NCBI GenBank assembly: GCA_902777005.1
Contig: CACYSB010000004.1
Span: 62,001 to 126,000, forward strand
Source of the DNA: an uncultured Bacteroidota bacterium
GTDB lineage: Bacteria; Bacteroidota; Bacteroidia; Bacteroidales; P3
DNA length: 64,000 nt
Direction: 5' to 3'
The notes beneath the pieces are model-generated. The model saw only the letters and a program-made list of their open reading frames with translations. It did not search any database and was not told the origin of the DNA. Positions 29,901 to 39,700 of this stretch are shown piece after piece. The position numbers were made by a program, and so were the translations under genes. Within the stretch, counting starts at the first letter, position 1. Every line of letters begins with the position of its first letter.

Positions 29901-30419
29901 GCCACATCAGAATTGACCGATTGCACCGTTAAGGGCAATGTGTTCGGTGCAGGCTATTCAGTAGAGATACCTACGGTGGCAGTACGAAATGCTGGAGGTT
30001 GGTCCATTGTTCCATATTACAACAACTCAACAGCTATCTATGAGGAACCCGTTTGGCAGGACGTTGTTGTCTACACCTGGGACCAGCAGAGTGTTTCTGC
30101 TGGAGGCCAGGCCTTAGTTAACGAAGGGTTCAAAATCAAGACCAACGAGTCTCTCACAGGTCTCGGCGCCGTCAATGGCAACGTTATCCTCACAATTAAG
30201 GGCAACAGTACTATAGGAACCCTCGACAATGGGAATCTTGTCGCTGGCACCGGAAATGTCTATGGCGGCGGTGACGAGAGTTCCGTCAACAAGACCGGTG
30301 GCGAGAAGGGCAACACAATGGTCACCCTTCAGGATGGCGTCACGGTGCATGGGAGTGTGTTTGGCGGGGGGAATAACGGAACTGTGGGGGGGAGCTCGTC
30401 GGTGACTATACAGGATTGA
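26943..30419 (+). CDS. Exported GLUG-motif protein with C-terminal YGGG repeats, paralog 3
   Basis: A 1158-residue protein; ATG 26952 is an alternative start. Its signal core LAVLLPVTVWGQ is nearly the same as in paralog 1, also at DNA level. GLUG motifs (GGLVGFLDGTARVVNCFSFA) lie near residues 135-185. The common core follows (KWVLDKTIAPYPILKQQ, KVQLPYYNEVGTKNY, AITIEPYWAKCAYL), more diverged than between paralogs 1 and 2. The calcium-like loop is changed to VDLNEDNEPDY near 606. The end has FYGGGSLGAV, VYGGGDESSV and VFGGGNNGTVGGSSSV. No T9SS sorting domain is seen. It starts six bases after the RAYT stop codon, so it depends on the same transcript or on read-through. Function unknown. Confidence 0.8.
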   Translation: MRTMKHIRKLMMLAVLLPVTVWGQTTITSLSDIGSSGDYIITDDIDASGFDASIVSFSGTLTAQAKSDGTFPVISGLDKPLFTTATGATISNIMLKDVEISQAGYVGAIACTANGATRIYNCGILPNNPQYSDTSTVASTNSYCGGLVGFLDGTARVVNCFSFANITGGTVKAGIVGYNNYASKYNNLKTMVMNCMFYGNIDYSSGSVYPIYGGQNISNDYKASTGNRLNNYNYFVYEAPFSINNHTETPTITAYNCALAAERRYLVRFEFYRHLLNSNRELAAWYATGDAANGKGVGAANKMLKWVLDKTIAPYPILKQQGKYPSVVNYDPTNTINPTTGTSVTRASVTTPNQGGIVTTLGTNGQLTINIQMGSGGAIFDKPAGASITTSSLTRPIIDKDTAQYNFNYGKVQLPYYNEVGTKNYTENRIVTGWKIVSMTGGTGGGYTETNYDAPNYNYADRDHYGKDIYTSGAGNSGRIFAQGGYFNVPTGVTAITIEPYWAKCAYLSNKYYDRYGYNTTDDLSQIGGSHYEAATPTITIDGSTQTVFTTLATARSSMGSTYETGSTVYDHVIVLVGNYHHHTDDRAGEGDELNSVTEKPLTITSVDLNEDNEPDYCLIFRSGKQKPVASTRYDFITLPGMAMAMKMASHTNLAIPGNCKPRGWFEVTTTGLIKFGQFEHSWEQKTLSPLILMGGVIDQFVSNNSNTGINYTNKTKYILLGDNVWFQLLSDGTHSDKTSPTPHRPISITGGEFEVLYLSGYFRPDATACTEGSGDCNAKCYIDGGKFGEVAGAGQEKIDGNVTWVINHADIRDFYGGGINSAKAITGNISTTIKNSRVDVFCGGPKFGNMASGKTVVTTATGCTFRKYFGAGYGGTAIYRNRIQNQWESLNYISDSKGDWATWISNSYESSSQDSYRGKYISGQGVAVNYEYEFFGGSKGNVARLYIDYASFSLAQTNNVTSTLTGCTVLENFYGGGSLGAVAGDATSELTDCTVKGNVFGAGYSVEIPTVAVRNAGGWSIVPYYNNSTAIYEEPVWQDVVVYTWDQQSVSAGGQALVNEGFKIKTNESLTGLGAVNGNVILTIKGNSTIGTLDNGNLVAGTGNVYGGGDESSVNKTGGEKGNTMVTLQDGVTVHGSVFGGGNNGTVGGSSSVTIQD

Positions 30420-30421
30420 AT

Positions 30422-30494
30422 CTCCCGCTGCGCGAGATCTTGGAAATCTGGGAGATATGCTTCTATTTTCCCCGCCTGCGGCGTGATCTATGGA
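30422..30494. repeat. Dispersed 75-base intergenic element, copy 2 (terminator-like)
   Basis: It aligns to 1749-1824. A stem of ATCTCCC (30420-30426) with GGGAGAT (30450-30456), with AGAT/ATCT inside, is stronger than in copy 1. The second half reads CCGCCTGCGGCGTGATCTAT. It directly follows the stop codon of paralog 3, so it may end the operon, although the T-run after it is interrupted. Confidence 0.55.
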
Positions 30495-30500
30495 GCCAAT

Positions 30501-30550
30501 CCGTAGTCGGGCCGAAGGTGGTCCGACGTCGGGTCGATGTCGGTCCGACG
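30501..30550. repeat. Cluster of GTCGG/CCGAC inverted words (REP-like)
   Basis: GTCGG at 30506-30510, CCGAC at 30523-30527, GTCGG at 30528-30532 and a near-perfect palindrome GTCGGTCCGAC at 30539-30549. A GTAG tetranucleotide precedes the first word. The same words make up the inverted repeat in the RAYT gene 4.3 kb upstream. Confidence 0.5.
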
Positions 30551-30586
30551 AAAAACCGTTAAACAACCGTAGAACAGTCGGAGCGG
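30551..30586 (+). repeat. 36-base dispersed element, copy upstream of the 6869-residue gene
   Basis: Identical over 36 bases to 51442-51477 (blocks AAAAACCGTTAAACAA, CCGTAGAACAG, TCGGAGCGG). It ends 193 bases before the start codon at 30780. Confidence 0.9.
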
Positions 30587-30704
30587 GTACGGAGCGGGGG
30601 CGGAGTGCCGTCGGCACTACAGTGGAGGGGTATGAGATGGGTAAGAGATGGATAAGGGCAGGGTAAGGGCATAAAATTTTTTTTTCGGGGTTTAAATTTT
30701 TTCG

Positions 30705-30712
30705 TATATTTG
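30705..30712 (+). promoter_or_regulatory. Bacteroidota-type minus-7 element for the 6869-residue gene
   Basis: TATATTTG matches TAnnTTTG and is followed by GCAGAAATAACCCACAT, exactly as after the promoter at 17034-17041. T-rich sequence lies at the minus-33 position without a clear TTTG. The element is 67 bases upstream of the ATG. Confidence 0.7.
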
Positions 30713-30736
30713 CAGAAATAACCCACATGCTGTTGG

Positions 30737-30752
30737 CCACGCAAGTACGTGG
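30737..30752 (+). promoter_or_regulatory. Leader hairpin, copy 2
   Basis: CCACG (30737-30741) pairs with CGTGG (30748-30752) around a six-base loop. It is at the same place in the leader as the hairpin at 17067-17080. The two differ in sequence in the 3' arm yet both pair. Confidence 0.45.
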
Positions 30753-30779
30753 TTGTCAGTGTGTATAACTGCATAGACT

Positions 30780-33700
30780 ATGATGATGCACTCTAATAAA
30801 ACATATCACGCACAACGCGCAATGGATAAAAAAAGCGTTAACAGGTTACGGTTTACAGGTTACAGGTTACAGTTTACTGTTTACTGTTTACTGCTGATGG
30901 CATGCTGTCTTCCGTTCACGGCGAAGGCCCAGCATGTCACCGTCGGTGGCAATGTCTTCGGCGGCGGCAACAAGGCTTCGGTGGCCCGCGGCACCACGGT
31001 GCTGATAAACAACGACAGTGCCTTTATCAAGGGCGACGTCTATGGCGGCGGCGCACTGGCTAAGGTGGACACGGCCATCTCATCTCTCAACCCCAGCCCC
31101 GTTCCGGCTACCTCTATCGACTCCACGCTGGTGACTATCATCCGAGGCAATGTGTGGGGCAATGTCTACGGTGGCGGCCTCGGCCAGAAGAATGGCTTGA
31201 ATGGTGCCACGAGCGACATTGAGGCCAATGTCTACGGCGGCGTGCATGTCAGCATCGGCGACACCACCATCGGTGCCTCCTCTGTAACGATTTCCGGTAA
31301 CGCATTCTTCGGCAACCACGCCAGTCTCAACGACACGACAGGCAATATCTTCGGCTGCAACAATATCAACGGCTCGCCGATGAAAGACGTGAAGGTCGAC
31401 ATCTGGCAGACGGGCCACACCGAAGACGATGTCGTGGGTACTTTCGCAGACACAGCGGCCTTCGTGACGTATTTAGGGTCCGCAGCAGCACATTCCCATG
31501 CCAAGTTCGCCATTCAAGGTGTCTATGGCGGCGGCAACAAGGCCAGCTACACGCCCATTGAGAAATCCACGGGCGTCGGCTACGACATCTCGGTCTATAT
31601 CCACAACTGCGACAACACCGTCAAGATGGTCTACGGCGGCGGCCGTTCGGCCGATGTGGGCACCACCAGTCCTTCACGCACCTCAGACACCTATATCACC
31701 GTCGACGGCGGTCGCATCGACACCATATTTTCTGGTGGCGACGGTCACCTCAAGGACGGTGGCGGAAACTACCTCTCGGCTAACATCTACGGTAACACCA
31801 ACACCGAGGTGCATGGCGGCTTCTACACCGCCATCTTCGGTGCATCGAACACCAGTGGTACCATCACGGGCGACAAGAGCGTCAGCATTGAAAACGACGG
31901 TCCCTGTAGTTCCACGCAGGACGAGCTCATAGGCTCGCTCTTCGGCGGCGGCAACCTGGCCGATATCAGCGGCGCTGTGGATCTCACCATCGGTTGTGGC
32001 GCAGGCTATTTCCACGAACTCTATGGCGGCTCCAACAAGGCCGACATCACCGGCAACGTCACCCTCACCGTCAAGGGCGGCACGTTCGACGAGGTCTACG
32101 GCGGCTCGAAGGGTGTGAGAGCACCTGTTGACTCCATCGCCGCCGACATCAGCGGCAACGTCACCCTCAACCTCTACGGCGGCAAGATTGGCGACGCCTT
32201 CGGCGGTAGCAACGCCTGTGGCAACATCGGCGGCAGCATCACCGTCAACGTGCTCGACTACGAGGTCTCCGACTGCGAGCTCGACGTCACCAACATCTAC
32301 GGCGCCGGCAACCTGACCTCATACCGTCCCACCACTCCCTCCATCACCTCGCCCACGGTCAACGTGATGCACATCAAGCAGACAGCCGGTGTGCGCGGCA
32401 ACGTCTTCGGCGGCGGCAAGGGTGTGGCCGGCGAAGATCTGGCTACCGTTAAGGCCAACCCCAAAGTAATCATCGGCTACGACAATACCACCATGTCGAG
32501 TCTCATCCCCGTCGACTATCCTGCAGGCGCTGCTTCCACCTTCAACACCGCCCCGCGTGCCTATGTCAGCGGCAACGTCTACGGCGGCGGCAACGCTGCC
32601 AAGGTGACGGGCACAACCACGGTGCTTATGCACAACGGCACCGTGGCGCATGATGTATATGGCGGCGGCAACCTGGCCAACGTGTCGGGTGCCACGGATG
32701 TGGACATCAACGGCGGTACCGTGACGCAGGATGTCTACGGTGGCGGCGCACTGGCCAACACCGGCGGCGCCAACGTCGCCCTCAGCGGCGGCACCGTGCG
32801 CAACCTCTACGGCGGCGGACTGGGACAGGCCGACGACCCCGGTGTGGATGGCGACCAAAGCATCGCCGCCTCGGTTACCGGCGCGGTGCAGGTCACCGTC
32901 AACAGCGGCACGGTCACCGACGTCTTCGGATGCAACAATATCCATGGTGCCCCGACGAGCACCGTGCGTGTCGACATCAACAACAATGTGGGCGGCAACG
33001 TCTATGGCGGCGGTAACCAAGCTGCTGCCACAGTCAGTCCGACAGTATATCTCAACAGCGGCACTGTGGCACATAATGCCTTCGGCGGCGGCTATGGAGA
33101 AACGGCCCGCATCACCGGCGACCCGGAGGTCAACCTCGTGGGCGGCACCGTCACCGGCAAACTCTTCGGCGGCGGCTCGGCGGCTCCTGTCACGGGCGAT
33201 CCCACCGTCGACGCCAGCTATGGTACCGTCGACAGTGTCTTCGGCGGTGGCCTGGGTGCCACAGCCATTGTCACCGGCGATCCCACCGTGGTGGTCGACA
33301 AAGACCCAAGCAATGCGCTGACAGTCGTCGATGTCTTCGGCGGCGGTGATGCTGCCGGCGTCACCGGCAACACCACTGTAGAACTCACGGCAGGCAGCAT
33401 CAGCCGTGCCTTCGGCGGCGGCAACGTGGCCGACATCACTGGTACCACCAGTGTTACACTTCAGGGTGCTACGGCGGCCAACATCTATGGCGGCGGCAAC
33501 CAAGCCAGCGTCAGCAGCACCACCACTGTCACCGTCAGCAGCGGCAATGCCACCACCGGTGTCTACGGCGGCTGCAACACCACGGGCAATGTAGGCGGCG
33601 ACATAACCGTCAATGTCACCGGCGGCACCGTGGGCACCAGCACCAGCGTGCGCGCCAATGGCGTCTTCGGCGGCGGCTATGGTTCCTCCACCACCACCGA

Positions 33701-36700
33701 CGGCAACGTCACCGTCAATATCGCCAGCAACGCCGCTGTTTCGGGTCCCACTATCTATGGCGATATCTATGGCGGCTCAGCTCTCGGCCAGGTCAGCGCC
33801 AGCGGCCTGCTCACCCAGGTCAACTTCTACAAGGGCACCGTCAACGGCGACGTCTATGGCGGTGGTCTTGGTGACAATAGTCATCCCGCTGAGGTCTCCG
33901 GAGACGTCGAGGTGAACATCCGCGGCGGCGTTTTCAATGCTGCCAACGGTACCGCCGGCGGCGGCATGGTCTTCGGTGCCAACAACGCCAACGGCACGCC
34001 CATGGGCGACGTGGCGGTGAACATCTACGGCACCGACCACGGCAGTGGCATCACTAACAATGAATACCCCCTGCCCTACGGTACTATCACCACGGCGTCG
34101 GCTTTGGCCACCAACGCAGCCACGCAGACCTACGCCATAGCGGCGGTTTACGGCGGCGGCAACTTGGCCTCCTACACCCCCGATGCCAGCAAGAGCGCCA
34201 CGGTGCATGTCTATAACTGCAACAACACCATCAAGGATGTCTACGGCGGCGGCAATGCTGCCAATGTGGGTACCAGCAGCGTCAGCACCAACACCAGCGT
34301 CGTCATCGACGGCGGCCGCATCCACCGCGTCTTCGGCGGCGGCAACGGCGAGGTGACGCCTGCCAACACCTATGGCACCGCCACCACCACCGTCAACGCC
34401 GGTCTTATAGACCAGATCTTCGGCTGCGGCAATATGCAGGGTTCCATCACTGCCACCGACCTACAGCTCCTCAAGACAGGCTCCTGCACCGACGAGGTGT
34501 GGGGCGAGGTCTTCGGCGGAGCCAATATGGCCGTCATCAGCAGCGACCTCAGCACTACCATCGGCTGCGGCGTGGGCAACATCGGTGACTTCTACGGCGG
34601 CTCCAACAAGGCCAGCATCACCGGCGATGTCACCCTCACCATCATGGGCGGCACCTTTGCCAACGTCTTCGGCGGTTCGAAGGGTGTCCGCGGCAACGGT
34701 AGCACCATCGTGGACACCGCTGCCAACATCACCGGCAAGGTTACCCTTAACCTGCACGGCGGCACCATCGGCAACGCCTTTGGCGGCAGCAACCAGATGG
34801 GCAACATCACCGACAGTATCATCGTCAACGTGCTCGACTTCAAAACCGCCTGCCCGCTCAACGTCACCAACATATACGGCGGTGGTAACGAGACTCCTTA
34901 TACACCCACCGATGCCTCCATCACTTCACCTGTTGTCAACGTGATGCATATAGCCCAGAGCGGTGGCATCCTCGGCAGCGTCTACGGCGGCGGCAAGGGC
35001 GCCACAGCTATCGTCACAGCCAACCCCAAAGTCACTATAGGCTATGACGCCAGCACCATGTCCGGATACACCGACGGCCATACTGTGAATGCCGACACCC
35101 TTGTGGCCTATGTCACAGGCAACGTCTTCGGCGGCGGCGATGCTGCTGAGGTCAGCGGCAACACTACGGTGATTATGCAGAAAAACAACAGCCATACTGC
35201 AGCCCTCTTCGGCGGCGGCAATGTGGCAGTTGTTACAGGCAACACCAGCGTGACCATGGACAACGGCACCACCGCCAATGTCTATGGCGGCGGTAACCAG
35301 GCCGGTGTCACCGGCACTACCTCTGTCACCCTCGCCGACGGTACTGTATCCACGGGTCTCTACGGCGGCTGCAACACCAGCGGCACTGTGGGCGGCAACA
35401 TCACCGTGGCCCTCAACGGCGGCACAGTGGGTGCAGCGGCTTCGGGTACTCCCGGAGATCCCGGCTATATAGCCGAACAGCGTGCCGATGTCTTTGGTGG
35501 CGGCTATGGCCATATCACATACACTGGCGGCAACGTCAGTGTCACACTGGATGGTGCCACCATCTACGGAGACCTCTACGGCGGCTCGGCTCTCGGCTCG
35601 GTCAACGCCAACACCAGCAACACCACTACCGTCACCCTCAGCAGCAACGGCCTACACGGCACGGTCTTCGGCGGCGGTCAAGGTTCTGGTTCCGGTGCTT
35701 CCACACAGGCCACCACCCTCGGCAACGTGGTCGTCAACTACAACTATGCCAATACTGCCCTCACCGGCATCTATGGCGGTGCCAATGTCAACGGCGACGT
35801 GGCCGGCGATATTGAGGTCAATGTCACAGCCAACGTCGGTGCTTCGGGCGTAGGTAACAGCGTCGACATTTTCGGCGGCGGCCTTGGTTCTGTCACCACC
35901 ACTGGCGGCGATGTCACTGTCACCGTGGGCGACAATGCGGGTACTTATACGCCCGTCGTCTATGGCGACGTCTACGGCGGTTCAGGCTACGGTGACGTCA
36001 ACAACGAGAGCACCGACATGACCACCGTCAATATACTCTCCGGCACCGTCAATGGCAACATCTACGGCGGCGGTCTGGGCGACACAACAACCTTAGGAGT
36101 GGGTCATTACAACTACGCCGCCAAGGAGTACGGCACTGTGACTGTCAATATCGGCTCCGGCACACCAGATGCCTCTGTCACCGGCGGTGCCACCGACCTC
36201 GCTGGCAGCGCCACCATCAACGGCGATGTCTACGGTTGCAACAACACCAATGGTTCGCCGCAGAATAATGTTACTGTGAACATATATGCTACTACACACA
36301 CCCCTAGCGTGAACACGGTGGATGACAACGGCTACTCCATCGCCAATGTCTTCGGCGGCGGTAAGAATGCCGACTTCAGCGCCAGCGGCAAGACCGCAAC
36401 AGTCAATGTCTACACCTGCTACAACACCATACAGGATCTCTTCGGCGGTGGCGATGCCGCTGCTGTCACCGGCTCGGTGGTGAACATCTATGGCGGTCAC
36501 TTCGAGCGCGTCTTCGGCGGCGGTAACGGTGAAATCACCGCAGCCAATATCGGCAACCGCGGCATCACCCTCAGTATGCACGGCGGCAACATCGGCACCC
36601 TCGTCAGCGCCAGTAACGAGCGCGGTACCGTAGGCGGTGCCATCAATGTCACTGTCGACAATAGCAGCAACTGCAACGAGGAGGTCGAGGACTTCTTTGG

Positions 36701-39700
36701 CGGTGCCAACCAAGTGAACATCACTGCCGATGTCACCACCACCATCGAGTGCGGCGCCGGTACCTTCAGAAATGTCTACGGCGGCTCAAATAAGGCCAAC
36801 ATCACCGGCGATGTCACCCTCATTGTGCAAGGTGGCAACATAGGCCGTGTGTTCGGTGGCTCGAAGGGCGACCTTGCCTCGCTGGGTGGTGGCCACTCTA
36901 ATATTTCCGCCGACATTTCAGGAAGTGTCACACTGACCCTTAACGGCGGCACCATTGGCTGCGCCTTTGGCGGCAGCAACATCAACGGCTCTATCGGTGG
37001 AGACATTACCGTCAACGTCGAGAATCTGGGTGGCACCTGCCCCCTGGCCATCGACAGCGTCTTCGGCGCCGGTAACCTGACACCTTATACAGGCACTCCC
37101 ACAGTTAATATCAAACACGGCACTGTGGGTAACATTGTGGACGGTGTCGTCTTCGGCGGCGGCAAAGGTTCCACGGCCATTGTCACCGGCAATCCCACAG
37201 TGAATATCGGCGACAATATTGCTGCACACCGTGCCATTGTCACTGGCTCTGTCTTTGGCGGCGGCGACGCTGCTGCCGTCACCGGCAACACCACCGTGGT
37301 TATGAACAACGACAACAGCCAAGTCGCCAACCTCTATGGCGGCGGCAACAACATTGTGACCGACGGCGTCAGCGACAACACAACCGTCACCGTGAACGGC
37401 GGTACGGTCACCGACGGTATCTACGGCGGCTGCAACACCGACGGTACGGTGGGAGGCAACGCCACTGTCACCCTCTTGGGCGGCACCGTTGGCAGCAAAG
37501 CCGACAACGCACGCGTCTTCGGCGGCGGCTTCGGTCAGTCCACCGAGGTGGAGGGCAATGTGCACGTGACCCTCGGCAACACTGCCTGCACAGCCACACC
37601 TATCGTTTATGGTGAGATCTACGGCGGCTCGGCTCTTGGCAATGTCAACACCAAGGCTGGCGGCCACATCGACAGTCATGGTATGAACACTGTCGAGACC
37701 ACCACCATCAACCTCTTCAGCGGTACTGTAGAAGGCAATGTCTTCGGTGGCGGCCTGGGCCAGAAGGACGGCTACCAGGGTGCCTCCGGCGACATCGCTG
37801 CCCTCGTCCGCGGCAAGATACAGATCAATGTCGGCTACGAATCAGCAGGCGACTACTACGGCAATGCCGTACTAAACAAAGCCACCATCTACGGCTGCAA
37901 CAACATCAACGGCACCCCGCAGAACGACGTCTATATCGACGTCTACAAGACCTACCGCAGGGCCACCGATACGGTCGGCGCCGATGATGAAATTGCCACT
38001 TTTGCCATAGACCACATATACGGCGGCGGCAACCGCGCCGACTATGCGCCAACATACATCTACAGAGGAGATTCGGCTACCATCGCTGCTTATTTAACTT
38101 CACAAAGTATAGTAGTCAACGACTCGACTCTTCGCCCCTATGTCAAGAAGCCCCATGTCTATGTTCACGGCTGCGAAAACACCGTCTTTGAGATGTATGG
38201 CGGCGGCAACGCTGCGGCAGTGACGGGCGACAGCGTAGTCTTTGACGGCGGCCGCTACGACGTAGTCTTCGGCGGCGGCAACGGTCTTATCATACCAGCC
38301 AATGTCGGCGTGGGCGGTGTCTTCCTCGAAGGCAAGGGCGGCTTTGTCGGTTACATCTACGAACACTGTAACAAGCGCGGTGCCGTCGTTGGCAGTGTGA
38401 CCTTCATCAGCGGTAGCGGACATCCGAGTGACTGTAACAGAGGTGTGCTGAAGGTGTACAAACACTTCTGCGGCGGTAACGAGGTGGACATTATGGGCAA
38501 CTTTACCCATACGTTCACATGTGGTGAAGGTGAGTTTGGCAATTTGGATTTCGCCGAACTATATGGTGGCTGCCGACTGGGCACCACCTATGGCAACATC
38601 ACCCTGATTATCGAGGGTGGCCGATTCGGCACCATCTACGGCGGTCCCCGAGGCGACGTCGGCTTCCCTGCCTCCGTCAAGAAATTCCCGACGCAGGCCG
38701 AGATAGATGCCGACCAAGCCATTGTCAACCCGGATGACCGTAAGTTCTCACAAAAGATGCTTGATTGGTTGACTACTGAGCGTACCAAAGAGGGCGGCCA
38801 CGACTGGCGTGGCGAGGGCGGCAATGTCACCATCATCCTTAGGGGCGGCACCGTAGGTACCGTCTTTGGTGGCTGCGACCGCAACGGTAACGTCGAAGGC
38901 CGCATCACCATCATCGTCGACTCCACAGGTGACGCCTGTCCGTTGGACGTCAACACCATCTATGGCGGCGGCAACCTGGCTGTCTACAATCCTGACAGCG
39001 CTGCCACCGTGGCCAACTACGCCTTCCCCTTAATCGACCTCCAGAACGGCCATGTCAACCGCAACGTCTATGGTGGCGGCAGGGGTAGCAGCGACGCACT
39101 CACCGATGGCTTGGTCACCTCCAACCCCTACGTCCACATGCATCCCGACGTTGCCAACAACAAGAAGTTCCGCGTCGGAGGCGACATCTTTGGCGGCGGC
39201 GAGCTGGGCCAGGTGCATGGCAACACCAAGGTAGACATTGAGGAAGGTACCGTCAAAGGCTCCGTCTACGGTGCCGGTCTCGGTAACGTTGCCGACGCAA
39301 GCTTCGGTCTTGTGACCAAGAACACCTGGGTCGACATGCAAGGCGGCCAGGTGGAACGCAGTATCTATGGTGGCGGCGAGCTGGGCTCGGTGGGCACATG
39401 GACGGCCACCTATGGCGCCGGAGAGAGCCCCCTCCATGTTGAGGGCGAGCCCAAGACCTGCCAGACGGGTACCGGCGTAGCCAAGGTAACCATCTCGGGC
39501 AACAGCTTGGTGGGTGTTATCAACCAAGCCCTCATGCCCCCGCCCGACCCCGAAGAGGATGACTACGGATACATCTTCTGCGGCAGCCGCGGCGAGGCCG
39601 ACTCCATACACTACTCCACTGCCAACAAGCTCGCCGTGGTCGACAGCACCTACCTTGAGATTGGCGGCAACGCCCTCGTCACCGCCTCGGCCTATGGCGG

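Noticed and set aside
30840..30930. The heptamer region as non-coding leader with translation starting later
   Set aside because: An in-frame ATG at 30900 is followed by too short a hydrophobic stretch; the core LLLMACCLPF needs the residues coded by and just after the repeat. Kept as part of the coding sequence.
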